Source: JBGQOG01 sp052113705 (GTDB lineage: Bacteria > Pseudomonadota > Alphaproteobacteria > Rhodobacterales > Rhodobacteraceae). From it: a stretch of 64,000 nt of DNA. The stretch is from contig NZ_JBGQOG010000003.1 in NCBI RefSeq assembly GCF_052113705.1, forward strand, positions 248,001 through 312,000. Direction: 5' to 3'. This document shows positions 18,034 to 27,097 of the stretch, piece by piece; position 1 is the first letter of the stretch, and every line of letters starts with the position of its first letter. The notes beneath the pieces are model-generated. The model was not told where the DNA came from. It saw nothing but the letters and a program-made list of their open reading frames with translations, and ran no database searches. Position numbers and translations under genes: made by a program.

Positions 18034-18049
18034 GACAATGCGACAATGC
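18034..18049. promoter_or_regulatory. Tandem GACAATGC repeat in deoR-deoC gap, candidate operator
   Basis: Two contiguous GACAATGC copies (18034-18041 and 18042-18049) sit in the AT-rich part of the divergent promoter region. Nearby are GATCACAAA (upstream) and GTGATTGTTAG (downstream). DeoR-type regulators often bind repeated short boxes, so this is a reasonable operator candidate. Not proven. Confidence 0.4.
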
Positions 18050-18110
18050 ATGTGATTGTTAGCACAAGTTGGCGGCGCGACAAACATCTCGCAAGCCCGA
18101 GGGAGGAAAA

Positions 18111-19112
18111 ATGATGGAGCAGTTGGTAGCTGGCGCCGAAGGCCGCACGGCCGGGCATCAGGCCCTTTCGCGCAATGCGGGCATTCCGCTGGACCTGTCT
18201 TTGGTGGAGGCAATCCGCGTCAACCGCTCTGCCGTTGAGCGCCGCATCGACGCCCTGCCGGGACGCCGCGCGGTGAAAGGCGCGGCGCAGGCCGCCTGGC
18301 TGCTCAAAGCTGTCACCTGCATCGACCTGACCACGCTGAACGGCGACGATACCGAGGCCCGGGTGCGCCGTCTCTGTGCGAAAGCCGCCCAGCCGGTCCG
18401 CCCGGAGATTCTGGACGCACTCGGCATGGGCGCACGGCAGATCCACACCGGCGCGGTCTGCGTGTACCACCGCTTTGTCGCCGCTGCCGTTGACGCGCTG
18501 CAGGGGACCGGCATCCCGGTCGCAGCGGTGTCGACCGGCTTTCCGGCGGGGCTCTCGCCGCACAGCACCAAGCTGGCCGAGATCGCGGCTTCGGTCGCGG
18601 ATGGCGCGCAGGAAATCGACATCGTCATCACCCGCGAGCATGTGCTGACCGGCAACTGGCAGGCGCTGTATGACGAGATGCGCGATTTCCGCGCCGCCTG
18701 CGGCGATGCCCATGTCAAAGCCATTCTGGCCACGGGCGATCTGAAAACCCTGCGCAATGTCGCCCGCGCCAGCATGATCTGCATGATGGCAGGCGCCGAT
18801 TTCATCAAGACATCGACCGGCAAAGAGGGGGTGAACGCCACGCTTCCGGTCTCCCTCGTCATGCTGCGCGCGATCCGCGATTACCACGACCTGACCGGCT
18901 ACCGCATCGGCTACAAGCCGGCGGGCGGGGTCAGCAAGGCCAAGGATGTGCTGAACTACCTTGCGCTGATGAAAGAGGAACTGGGGAATGACTGGCTGAC
19001 GCCGGATCTGTTCCGCGTCGGCGCCTCGTCGCTGCTGGCCGATATCGAACGCCAGCTCGAACACCATGTCGAGGGTGCCTACAGCGCCTTCAATCGCCAT
19101 CCGATCGGATAA
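18111..19112 (+). CDS. deoC: Deoxyribose-phosphate aldolase
   Basis: 333 residues from the ATG at 18111 (GGGAGG upstream; the ATG at 18114 is equally possible). Schiff-base Lys233 lies in FIKTSTGKEG, and Asp170 in GAQEIDIVI is the second catalytic residue. It is longer than E. coli DeoC (about 260) because of an N-terminal extension, as in the animal-like class. It cleaves 2-deoxyribose 5-phosphate into glyceraldehyde 3-phosphate and acetaldehyde. It starts the operon with an aldehyde dehydrogenase, kinase and ABC importer, giving a full path for deoxyribose use. Confidence 0.94.
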   Translation: MMEQLVAGAEGRTAGHQALSRNAGIPLDLSLVEAIRVNRSAVERRIDALPGRRAVKGAAQAAWLLKAVTCIDLTTLNGDDTEARVRRLCAKAAQPVRPEILDALGMGARQIHTGAVCVYHRFVAAAVDALQGTGIPVAAVSTGFPAGLSPHSTKLAEIAASVADGAQEIDIVITREHVLTGNWQALYDEMRDFRAACGDAHVKAILATGDLKTLRNVARASMICMMAGADFIKTSTGKEGVNATLPVSLVMLRAIRDYHDLTGYRIGYKPAGGVSKAKDVLNYLALMKEELGNDWLTPDLFRVGASSLLADIERQLEHHVEGAYSAFNRHPIG

Positions 19113-19115
19113 GCC

Positions 19116-21488
19116 ATGACCGTTGAAAGATTTTTTGATACGATGGATTACCTGTCCAACTCTGAAGATGACCGCGCGGCCCGCGCCTGGCTTGCGGGTC
19201 GCGGCGCGGCCTTCGGGCATTTCATCGAGGGGCAGTTCACCGCCCCGGTCGAGGCTGGCAGCTTCACCACATCGGAACCTGCCACCGGCAAGGTGCTGGC
19301 GCAAATCTCGCTGGCGGGCAAGGACGAGGTGGATGCCGCCGTCAAAGCCGCGCGCAAAGGCCAAAAGGCCTGGGCGGCGCTGGCCGGGCATGAGCGGGCA
19401 CTGAAGCTCTATGCGCTGGCGCGGGTGATCCAGCGCAATGCGCGGCTGATCGCCGTGATCGAGGCCCTGGACAACGGCAAGCCGATCCGCGAGACCCGGG
19501 ACATTGATGTGCCACTGGCCGCCCGTCATTTCTATCACCATGCGGGCTGGGCGCAGCTGGCCGAGAGCCAGTTCCCCGATCATCGCCCGCTGGGTGTGGT
19601 GGGCCAGATCATCCCCTGGAACTTCCCCTTCCTGATGCTGGCGTGGAAAATCGCCCCGGCTTTGGCCATGGGCAATGCCGTGGTGCTGAAACCGGCCGAA
19701 GCCACGCCGCTGACCGCGCTCCTCTTTGCCGAGCTGAGCCAGAGCGCCGGGATTCCCGCCGGTGTCATCAACATCATCACCGGCGACGGCAGCACCGGCG
19801 CGCTGATGACGGCGCATCCGGGCATTGACAAGATCGCCTTCACCGGCTCGACCGAGGTGGGGCGGCTGATCCGCGAAAAAACCGCAGGCACGGGCAAATC
19901 ACTGACGCTCGAACTGGGCGGCAAATCGCCCTTCATCGTCTTCGAGGATGCCGATCTGGATGCGGCGGTTGAGGGGGTCGTGGATGCGATCTGGTTCAAT
20001 CAGGGGCAAGTTTGCTGCGCCGGGTCGCGCCTTCTGGTGCAAGAAGGTATCGCGCCCCGCTTTCATGAAAAGCTGATTGCCCGGATGGGCAAGCTGCGGC
20101 TCGGCGGCTCGCTGGACAAAACGATCGACATGGCGGCGGTGATTGATGCCGCGCAACTGGCCCGCATCCGCAGCATGGTGGATGAAAGCGTGGCCGCCGG
20201 GGCCAGCCTGCATCAGGCGCCGATGACGGTGCCTGAGGGCGGGACGTTCTACCCGCCCACCTTGCTGTGCAACGTGCCGCAAACCGCCCGCGCCGCCTTT
20301 GAGGAAATCTTTGGACCGGTCGCGGTCTCGAGCACCTTCCGCACCGTGGATGAGGCGATCGAACTGGCCAACCACAGCCGCTATGGTCTTTCGGCCAGCA
20401 TCTGGAGTGAATCCGTCAATCTGGCACTGGAAGTGGCGGCGGCGGTCGATGCCGGGGTGGTCTGGGTCAATGCCACCAACCTCCTGGACGCGGCCGTGGG
20501 CTTTGGCGGCCGCAAGGAAAGCGGCTTTGGCCGCGAAGGCGGTCGTGAGGGCTGCTTTGACTACCTCAAACCCGCGGCCTGGGCCGCAAACCCGGTGCGC
20601 ACGGCGGTAGAGCGCCCGACGCCCGGCGCGGCGCGCCCGACGCTGATCGACCGCACGGCCAAGCTTTTCATCGGCGGCAAGCAGGCCCGGCCCGATGGCA
20701 ATTACGCCGAGCCGGTTCTGGCGCCCGATGGCAGCATTCTGGGCGAGGTCGGCCTTGGCAACCGCAAGGACATCCGCAACGCGGTTGAGGCAGCGCTGGC
20801 GGTGGCCTCCTGGGGGCGCAAATCGGCGCATAATCGCGCGCAGATCCTGTACTACATCGCCGAGAACCTCTCGGGCCGTGCGGCGGAATTTGCCGAGCGT
20901 CTGCGCGACATGACTGGCGTCTCGGCCGCCCGCGCCAAGGCCGAGGTCGAGGCGAGCCTGTCGCGCCTGTTCACCTATGGGGCCTGGGCCGACAAGCATG
21001 AGGGGGCCGTTCACCTGCCGCCGATGCGCGGTGCGGTGCTGGCGCTCCCCGAACCTTTGGGCGTCGTGGGTGCGATCTGCCCGCCCGAGGCGCCGCTTTT
21101 GGGGCTGGTCAGCGCCATCGCGCCGCTGATTGCCACCGGCAACCGCGTGGTGGCGGTCCCGTCCGAGCCGCATCCGCTGGCCGCCACGGATTTCTACAGC
21201 GTGCTGGAAACCTCGGATCTGCCGGGCGGCGTGGTGAACATCGTCACCGGCAATGCCGCCGAGCTGTCGGTGGTGCTGGCGCGCCACAAGGCGGTGAATG
21301 CGGTCTGGGCCTTTGGCTCGGCGGAGCTGTCGCAATCGGTCGAGGCGCATTCCGCCAGCAACCTGAAACGGACCTTCGTGGATTACGGCCGCCGGATCGA
21401 CTGGTTCGACCCCAAAGCCGCGGAGGGCGAGATTTTCCTGCGCCGCGCAACCGAGGTCAAAAACATCTGGGTGCCCTACGGCGAGTAG
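19116..21488 (+). CDS. Two-domain aldehyde dehydrogenase (ALDH16-like)
   Basis: 790 residues, about 1.6 times a normal ALDH. Residues about 30-505 form a complete ALDH with catalytic Glu in TLELGGKSPF and Cys in FNQGQVCCAGSR. Residues about 520-790 resemble a second ALDH fold (LFIGGKQ, GVVGAICPPEAPLLGLVSAI) but lack the catalytic cysteine segment. This matches the bidomain ALDH16 type. It starts 3 nt after deoC and probably oxidises the acetaldehyde released by DeoC to acetate with NAD(P). Confidence 0.9.
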   Translation: MTVERFFDTMDYLSNSEDDRAARAWLAGRGAAFGHFIEGQFTAPVEAGSFTTSEPATGKVLAQISLAGKDEVDAAVKAARKGQKAWAALAGHERALKLYALARVIQRNARLIAVIEALDNGKPIRETRDIDVPLAARHFYHHAGWAQLAESQFPDHRPLGVVGQIIPWNFPFLMLAWKIAPALAMGNAVVLKPAEATPLTALLFAELSQSAGIPAGVINIITGDGSTGALMTAHPGIDKIAFTGSTEVGRLIREKTAGTGKSLTLELGGKSPFIVFEDADLDAAVEGVVDAIWFNQGQVCCAGSRLLVQEGIAPRFHEKLIARMGKLRLGGSLDKTIDMAAVIDAAQLARIRSMVDESVAAGASLHQAPMTVPEGGTFYPPTLLCNVPQTARAAFEEIFGPVAVSSTFRTVDEAIELANHSRYGLSASIWSESVNLALEVAAAVDAGVVWVNATNLLDAAVGFGGRKESGFGREGGREGCFDYLKPAAWAANPVRTAVERPTPGAARPTLIDRTAKLFIGGKQARPDGNYAEPVLAPDGSILGEVGLGNRKDIRNAVEAALAVASWGRKSAHNRAQILYYIAENLSGRAAEFAERLRDMTGVSAARAKAEVEASLSRLFTYGAWADKHEGAVHLPPMRGAVLALPEPLGVVGAICPPEAPLLGLVSAIAPLIATGNRVVAVPSEPHPLAATDFYSVLETSDLPGGVVNIVTGNAAELSVVLARHKAVNAVWAFGSAELSQSVEAHSASNLKRTFVDYGRRIDWFDPKAAEGEIFLRRATEVKNIWVPYGE

Positions 21489-21539
21489 GGCGCCGGTCAC
21501 CCAAGACGATAGCGCGCATGATGACCTGGGGAGGGCAGA

Positions 21540-22487
21540 ATGGACGGCAGAAGCAAAATCGCGATCCTCGGCATTTATGTGGCCGACACCGCCTATACGG
21601 CGGCACGGATGCCCGCGAATGGCGAGACGATTTCGGGGTCGGGCTTTTCGCTCGGACCGGGGGGCAAGGGGTCGAACCAGGCGGTGGCCGCGGCCCGCGC
21701 CGGGGCGGGCGTGGATTTCATCTCCAAGATCGGCAAGGATGCCTTTGGTGACATGGCGTTGAAGATCTACGCCGAAGCCGGGGTCACCGCGCAGGTTGAC
21801 GTGATGGAGGACATGCCCTCGGGCGCCGCCTTCATCTTCGTGAATGAACGGACCGGCGAGAATGCGATCATCGTCTATCCCGGCGCTGCGGGCACGATCA
21901 CGGCTGCCGATGTCGAGCGTCAGCAAGAGGTGATCCGGCGCGCGGGCCTCTTTGTGACGCAGCTTGAGCAACCGGCGGATGCGGCGCTGCGCGGGCTGCA
22001 GATTGCGCGCGAGGCCGGTGTGGTGACGGTATTCAACCCGGCCCCCGCCAATCCGTTTGATCCGGCGGTCTATCCCCTGTGCGATTTCATCGTGCCGAAC
22101 GAAACCGAAGCCGCCGCGCTGGTCGGTTTTGAGATCACCACCGATGAGGAGGCGCGCCGGGCGGCAGAAATTCTGGTGGCCAAAGGGGTCGGCACTGCGC
22201 TGATCACGCTGGGCGGCCGGGGCGTCTATGTGCATGGGCGCGGCATCAGCCAGCGGGTGCCCGCCGTGGCGGGCGGCGAGGTGATCGACACCGCCGGTGC
22301 GGGCGACGCGTTCATCGGCGGCTTTACCGCCGCGCTGGCCGAAGGGCGCGACGTGATTGCCGCCGTGCAGTTCGGCTGCGCCACCGCGGGCATCGCCGTG
22401 ACGCGCCGCGGCACCGCCCCCGCGATGCCCAGCCGCGCCGAGGCCCTCGCGCTGTTCAATCAGGCCTTTCAGGAGGCTGACGCATGA
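21540..22487 (+). CDS. rbsK: PfkB/ribokinase-family sugar kinase
   Basis: 315 residues. GPGGKGSNQAVAAARAG at residues 39-55 is the sugar-binding PfkB signature 1. DTAGAGDAFIGGF near 250-262 carries the catalytic base Asp256 and the anion hole. A GGGGAGGG site precedes the ATG. The sequence class is ribokinase, but its place between deoC and a sugar importer suggests it phosphorylates deoxyribose (deoxyribokinase) to feed DeoC. Ribose remains an alternative. Its stop overlaps the first permease gene (ATGA). Confidence 0.88.
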   Translation: MDGRSKIAILGIYVADTAYTAARMPANGETISGSGFSLGPGGKGSNQAVAAARAGAGVDFISKIGKDAFGDMALKIYAEAGVTAQVDVMEDMPSGAAFIFVNERTGENAIIVYPGAAGTITAADVERQQEVIRRAGLFVTQLEQPADAALRGLQIAREAGVVTVFNPAPANPFDPAVYPLCDFIVPNETEAAALVGFEITTDEEARRAAEILVAKGVGTALITLGGRGVYVHGRGISQRVPAVAGGEVIDTAGAGDAFIGGFTAALAEGRDVIAAVQFGCATAGIAVTRRGTAPAMPSRAEALALFNQAFQEADA

Positions 22488-23359
22488 GGCGCGATGATCC
22501 GGTAAAATACTTCTTCATCTGGCCTGCTTTCTTGATCGTGCTGGCCATCGCCATCTTTCCGTTGATTTTCTCGCTGGCCAACAGCTTTACCAGCTATCGG
22601 CTGGTGCCGCCCTCACCGCAGCGCTTCGTGGGCGTGGCCAACTATGTTGATCTTTTGTCAAACCCGCGCTTCTGGCACACGGTCCGCACCACGGCGCTGA
22701 TCGCTCTGACCTCGGTGGCGCTGCAATATGTGATCGGCTTTGCCATCGCCGTGGCGCTGGCCCGGCGCGTGAAGGGCGTTGAGTTTTTCCGCGCAAGCTT
22801 TCTGATCCCCATGCTGGTGGCGCCGGTGGCCGTTGCCCTTGTGGCGCGGCAGATCCTGAACCCCTCTCTTGGTCCGCTGAACCAGCTGACCAGCCTGTTT
22901 GGTTTTTCCAACCTGCCCTTCCTCACCGATGCCAAATGGGCGCTGGGATCGCTCATCGCGGTTGAGGTCTGGCAATGGACACCCTTCGTGATCCTGCTGT
23001 TGCTTGCGGGCCTGCAGGGGCTGCCCGACGATGTCTATGAAGCCGCCGAACTGGAGCAGGCGAGCGGCTGGCAACAGTTCTGGAGCATCACCTTTCCGAT
23101 GATGCTGCCCATCTCGGTGGCGGTGGTCTTCATTCGCATCGTGGAAAGCTTCAAGATCATCGACACCGTTTTCGTAATGACCGGCGGCGGTCCCGGCATC
23201 GCCACGGAAACACTCACGCTCTTTGCCTATCAGGAGGGGTTCAAGAAGTTCAATCTGGGCTACACTTCGGCGCTGTCCTTCCTGTTCCTGATCGTCGTGA
23301 TGATCCTGAGCATGATCTATCTGGCACTGCTCAAGCCCTATCTGGAGAAGTACAAATGA
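22484..23359 (+). CDS. ABC sugar transporter permease (MalF/UgpA type)
   Basis: 291 residues with six predicted membrane helices, starting within FIWPAFLIVLAIAIFPLIF. The EAA coupling loop is YEAAELEQASGWQQFWSITFP near residues 184-204. It overlaps the kinase gene and the second permease gene by 4 nt each. It forms the membrane channel with the next gene and uses the ATPase at 25997 and the binding protein at 24440. The neighbours point to deoxyribose or a deoxyriboside as cargo. Confidence 0.93.
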   Translation: MRRDDPVKYFFIWPAFLIVLAIAIFPLIFSLANSFTSYRLVPPSPQRFVGVANYVDLLSNPRFWHTVRTTALIALTSVALQYVIGFAIAVALARRVKGVEFFRASFLIPMLVAPVAVALVARQILNPSLGPLNQLTSLFGFSNLPFLTDAKWALGSLIAVEVWQWTPFVILLLLAGLQGLPDDVYEAAELEQASGWQQFWSITFPMMLPISVAVVFIRIVESFKIIDTVFVMTGGGPGIATETLTLFAYQEGFKKFNLGYTSALSFLFLIVVMILSMIYLALLKPYLEKYK

Positions 23360-24384
23360 GCGTGCGCAGCCTGCGCGGCCGTGGCCGCATGATCGCCTTC
23401 GCCGGATGTCTGCTCTGGTTCGTTCTCACGATTTTCCCGATCTATTGGGTGGCGATCACCTCGTTCAAATCGCCGCGCGATGTGGTCAGCGGGCCGACCT
23501 ATCTGCCCTTCGTGGACTTCATGCCGACGCTGAATGCCTGGCGCGATCTTCTGAGCGGGATCCGGGGCGAGTTCTTCTCGACCTTCTGGTCCTCGGCGAT
23601 CATCGCCCTGTCCTCCTCGGTGCTGGCCACGCTGATCGGCACGATGGCGGCCTATGCGCTGGTGCGGTTTGAATTCCGCGTGCGCATGATGTCGGGCGTG
23701 ATCTTCTTTGCCATCGCCATGGGCGGTTTTCTCGGCCTGCGGTTCGGGATGCACACCGGGCCTGCCGTGGCCTCGATCCTGGCCTTTGCGGTGGCGCTTG
23801 CGGTCTCGGTCATCGTCAACCGCTACAAGCTGCCGGGCAAGGTGCTGGGCAATGAGGATATCGTCTTCTGGTTCGTCAGCCAGCGGCTGTTCCCGCCCAT
23901 CGTCGTCGCCTTCGCCCTCTATCTGCTCTATTCCGAGATCGGCAAACTCGGGTTCAAGCTGAACGACACCTATACCGGCATGTGTCTGGCCTATATCGCC
24001 TTTTCGCTGCCCATCGTGATCTGGCTGATGCGGGATTTCATCATGGGCCTGCCCGCCGATGTCGAAGAGGCGGCGCTGGTGGACAATGTGCCGCAATGGC
24101 GAATCTTTTTCGGCATCGTGCTGCCGATGGCGCGGCCGGGGCTGATCGCCACCTTCGTGATCATCCTCGCGTTCACCTGGAACGAGTTCTTGTTCGCGCT
24201 GTTCCTGACCAACAGCAAATGGCAGACGCTGCCCATTCTGATCGCGGGGCAGAACAGCCAGCGCGGCGATGAATGGTGGGCGATTTCGGCCGCCGCGCTC
24301 GTCGCCATCATTCCGATGATCATCATCGCCGGGCTTCTGGGGCGGCTGATGCGCTCGGGGCTGCTGGCGGGGGCGGTGAAATAA
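23356..24384 (+). CDS. ABC sugar transporter permease (MalG/UgpE type) with insertion
   Basis: 342 residues, about 60 more than usual for MalG-type permeases. The extra segment lies near residues 112-185, between the LIGTMAAYALVRFEFR helix and the LFPPIVVAFALYLLYS helix. It appears to add two hydrophobic helices. The EAA loop is EEAALVDNVPQWRIFFGIVLP. It pairs with the preceding permease. The insertion is found in the expected reading frame with no sign of frameshift. Confidence 0.92.
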   Translation: MSVRSLRGRGRMIAFAGCLLWFVLTIFPIYWVAITSFKSPRDVVSGPTYLPFVDFMPTLNAWRDLLSGIRGEFFSTFWSSAIIALSSSVLATLIGTMAAYALVRFEFRVRMMSGVIFFAIAMGGFLGLRFGMHTGPAVASILAFAVALAVSVIVNRYKLPGKVLGNEDIVFWFVSQRLFPPIVVAFALYLLYSEIGKLGFKLNDTYTGMCLAYIAFSLPIVIWLMRDFIMGLPADVEEAALVDNVPQWRIFFGIVLPMARPGLIATFVIILAFTWNEFLFALFLTNSKWQTLPILIAGQNSQRGDEWWAISAAALVAIIPMIIIAGLLGRLMRSGLLAGAVK

Positions 24385-24397
24385 CCACGTCACCAAT

Positions 24398-24420
24398 AAT
24401 CTCAGAGTGGAGCTGAGATT
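24398..24420 (+). promoter_or_regulatory. 8-bp perfect hairpin in the leader of the binding-protein gene
   Basis: AATCTCAG (24398-24405) and CTGAGATT (24413-24420) pair around AGTGGAG. The hairpin is followed by a short T-rich stretch and then by the ribosome site GGGAGG. It lies between the permease stop and the binding-protein start. It could partly terminate readthrough or protect the message 5' end. Confidence 0.5.
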
Positions 24421-24439
24421 TCTTCAGGGAGGAAGACCA

Positions 24440-25897
24440 ATGAAAAGAACGTCAATGCTGCTGATCGGCACGGCGATGCTGTCTCTGGGCGCCGCACAGG
24501 GCGCGCTGGCACAATGCTCGCCCGATTACACCGGGGTCGAGATCACCGCGACCACCCAGACGGGCCCCTATATCGCCTCAGCGCTGGCGCTGGCGGCGAA
24601 GGGCTGGGCCGAGAAAACCTGCGGCACCGTCAAGGTTGTCGAATTCCCGTGGTCCGAGCTTTACCCCAAACTGGTCACCACGCTGACCAGCGGCGACGAT
24701 TCCTTTGACGTCATCGCCTTTGCCCCGGCCTGGGCGCCGGACCTGACCCCCTATCTGACCGAAATGCCCGCCGCGATGCGCGAAGGCAGCGCCTGGGACG
24801 ATATCGCGCCGGTCTACCGCAATGCGCTGATGGTCTGGGATGGCAAGGTGCTGTCGCAAACGATGGACGGCGACGTGCACACCTACAGCTACCGCATCGA
24901 CCTGTTCGAGGATGCCGACAACAAGGCCGCCTTCAAGGAAAAATACGGCTATGATCTGGCCGTCCCGAAGACCTGGACGCAATATCTCGACATCGCGGAA
25001 TTCTTCCAGAACCAGGGCAAGGGCGTTTATGGCACCGCCGAGGCCTTCCGCCGGGGGGGCCAGCAATTCTGGTTCTTGTTCAGCCATGTGGCAGCCTATG
25101 CGGCACATCCGGACAATCCGGGCTCGATGTTCTTTGACCCCGACACGATGGATGCACAGGTCAACAACCCGGCCTGGGTGCGCGGGCTGGAGGAATATAT
25201 CCGCGCCTCGAAACTGGCACCGCCCTCGGCCCTGAACTTCTCGTTCGGCGAGGTCAATGCGGCCTTTGCCGGCGGGCAGGTGGCGGAATCGATCGGCTGG
25301 GGCGATACCGGCGTGATCGCGGCAGATCCCAAGCAATCCGTGGTCGCGGGCAAGGTGGGCTCGGCCGTGCTGCCCAGCTCGGATGAGGTCTACAACTACA
25401 AGACCAAAACCTGGGACAAGTTCGACGCGCCGCTCGAAACCTCCTTCATGGCCTTTGGGGGCTGGCAAGCGGCGGTGCCGCAATCCTCGACCAAGCAAGA
25501 GGCGGCCTGGGATTTCATTTCCTACCTGACCAGCCCCGAAGTGTCGGGGGAGGCCACCGTGACCGGGGGCACCGGGGTGAACCCCTACCGCATCTCGCAC
25601 ACCACGAACATGGACCGCTGGTCCACGATCTTCTCGGACCGCGAGGCGCAGGAATATCTGGGCGCACAGAAATCCGCGATCACGGCCAAGAACGTGGTGC
25701 TCGACATGCGTCTGCCCGCCTATTTCTCCTACACCGAGATCCTCGAGATCGAACTGTCGCGCGCGCTGGCGGGCGAGGTCACACCGCAAGAAGCGCTGGA
25801 TAAGGTTGCCGCCGACTGGAACGAGCTGACGGATTCGCTCGGCCGGGACAGCCAGCTTGCCGCCTATCGCAACGCCATGGGTCTGCCCGCCAAGTGA
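24440..25897 (+). CDS. ABC transporter extracellular sugar-binding protein
   Basis: 485 residues from the ATG at 24440, which follows AGGGAGGAAG. A Sec signal peptide is present (MKRTSMLLIGTAMLSLGAAQ, cleavage near ALAQ). The mature part is a family 1 solute-binding protein, with GDDSFDVIAFAPAW early and AAWDFISYLTSPEVSG late. It delivers the sugar to the two permeases. Hairpins at 24398-24420 and 25914-25940 bracket the gene, an arrangement that commonly raises binding-protein mRNA over the membrane subunits. Confidence 0.93.
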   Translation: MKRTSMLLIGTAMLSLGAAQGALAQCSPDYTGVEITATTQTGPYIASALALAAKGWAEKTCGTVKVVEFPWSELYPKLVTTLTSGDDSFDVIAFAPAWAPDLTPYLTEMPAAMREGSAWDDIAPVYRNALMVWDGKVLSQTMDGDVHTYSYRIDLFEDADNKAAFKEKYGYDLAVPKTWTQYLDIAEFFQNQGKGVYGTAEAFRRGGQQFWFLFSHVAAYAAHPDNPGSMFFDPDTMDAQVNNPAWVRGLEEYIRASKLAPPSALNFSFGEVNAAFAGGQVAESIGWGDTGVIAADPKQSVVAGKVGSAVLPSSDEVYNYKTKTWDKFDAPLETSFMAFGGWQAAVPQSSTKQEAAWDFISYLTSPEVSGEATVTGGTGVNPYRISHTTNMDRWSTIFSDREAQEYLGAQKSAITAKNVVLDMRLPAYFSYTEILEIELSRALAGEVTPQEALDKVAADWNELTDSLGRDSQLAAYRNAMGLPAK

Positions 25898-25913
25898 GGG
25901 CGCAATGACCAAG

Positions 25914-25940
25914 GACAGGGCCGTGCAAAACGGCCCTGTC
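25914..25940 (+). terminator. 11-bp perfect hairpin between binding-protein and ATPase genes
   Basis: GACAGGGCCGT (25914-25924) pairs exactly with ACGGCCCTGTC (25930-25940) around the loop GCAAA. No T-tract follows. It lies inside the operon, 16 nt after the binding-protein stop. A 3'-protecting or partial-termination element is therefore more likely than a full stop. Confidence 0.6.
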
Positions 25941-25996
25941 ACCGCGGGGGCGCTGCTGCCCTCGCCATTCAGAAGCAAAGACGACGCGGGGCACAT

Positions 25997-27085
25997 ATGG
26001 CTGGCATTAATCTCAAGGGAATCCGCAAGGCTTATGGAGAGGTCGAGGTGATCCCTTCGATCGATCTGCAGATTGCGGATGGTGAATTTGTCGTGCTGGT
26101 CGGGCCGTCGGGCTGCGGCAAATCCACGACGTTGCGGATGATCGCGGGGCTGGAGACCAGCTCGGGCGGCCAGTTGTTCATCGGCGACAAGGACGTTACC
26201 GACCTGCGCCCCGGCCTGCGCAACTGCGCGATGGTGTTCCAAAGCTATGCGCTTTACCCGCATATGACGGTCCGTGAAAACATCGGCTATGGCATGAAGG
26301 TGCGCGGCGTGGACAAGGCAACCGCGAAGGAAGCCGTCGGGCGCGCGGCACAGATCCTGAACCTGACCGATTATCTTGATCGCAAACCGGCCGCACTGTC
26401 GGGCGGACAGCGCCAGCGTGTGGCCATCGGGCGCGCCATCGTCCGCGACCCCGATGTTTTCCTGTTCGATGAGCCGCTCTCCAATCTGGATGCGAAACTG
26501 CGGGTCGACATGCGGGTCGAGATCAAGCAACTCCACCGCCGCCTGAAGACCACCATGGTCTATGTGACCCACGATCAGGTCGAGGCGATGACCATGGCCG
26601 ACCGCGTGGTGGTGATGCGCGCCGGGCGCATCGAGCAGGCGGCCGATCCGATCACACTCTATGAGCGGCCGGTGAACCGCTTTGTGGCGGGATTCATTGG
26701 CGCGCCGAGCATGAATTTCATTCAGGGCAAGATCGTTCTGGCCAACGGCAGTGCCGCCTTCGAGAGCCGGGAAGGGCAGCGCATCACCCTGCCGCAAGAC
26801 CGTGCGGCAATCCTTGCCGACTATGTGGGCGAGGCTTTTGAACTGGGCATCCGCCCCGAGCACACGGCGCTGGCGCAAGACGCCGCCGCGCATATGTCCC
26901 TGCGCGTGATCGAGACGGAACCGCTCGGCCCGCACACCCTCGTCATCGGCGAAATTGAGGGCGAGAAGTTCACGGCACAGGTTCATTCCTCGGTGCGCCC
27001 CGCGCCGGGCGACATGATCCCCCTGACGTTTGAAACGGAAAAACTGCACCTCTTTCGCGCGGTTGATGAACGCGCCATTCGCTAA
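25997..27085 (+). CDS. ABC transporter ATP-binding protein (MalK/UgpC type)
   Basis: 362 residues. Walker A is GPSGCGKSTT (residues 36-45). The signature is LSGGQRQRVAIGRA near 134, Walker B is VFLFDEPLSNLD, and the switch histidine is in YVTHDQ. The C-terminal about 120 residues are a TOBE/OB regulatory domain (LGIRPEHTAL). It energises the sugar importer of this operon. The start has only a weak ribosome site (CGGGG). The hairpin just upstream may lower its expression relative to the binding protein. Confidence 0.94.
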   Translation: MAGINLKGIRKAYGEVEVIPSIDLQIADGEFVVLVGPSGCGKSTTLRMIAGLETSSGGQLFIGDKDVTDLRPGLRNCAMVFQSYALYPHMTVRENIGYGMKVRGVDKATAKEAVGRAAQILNLTDYLDRKPAALSGGQRQRVAIGRAIVRDPDVFLFDEPLSNLDAKLRVDMRVEIKQLHRRLKTTMVYVTHDQVEAMTMADRVVVMRAGRIEQAADPITLYERPVNRFVAGFIGAPSMNFIQGKIVLANGSAAFESREGQRITLPQDRAAILADYVGEAFELGIRPEHTALAQDAAAHMSLRVIETEPLGPHTLVIGEIEGEKFTAQVHSSVRPAPGDMIPLTFETEKLHLFRAVDERAIR

Positions 27086-27097
27086 AGGATCCTTCAG

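Noticed and set aside
17832..19817. Open frame of 661 codons on the minus strand across deoR, deoC and aldehyde dehydrogenase
   Set aside because: It is overlapped by three convincing genes and contains no recognisable domain.
24578..27049. Open frame of over 800 codons on the minus strand
   Set aside because: It is antisense to the binding-protein and ATPase genes, which have clear motifs. The composition looks like a shadow frame.
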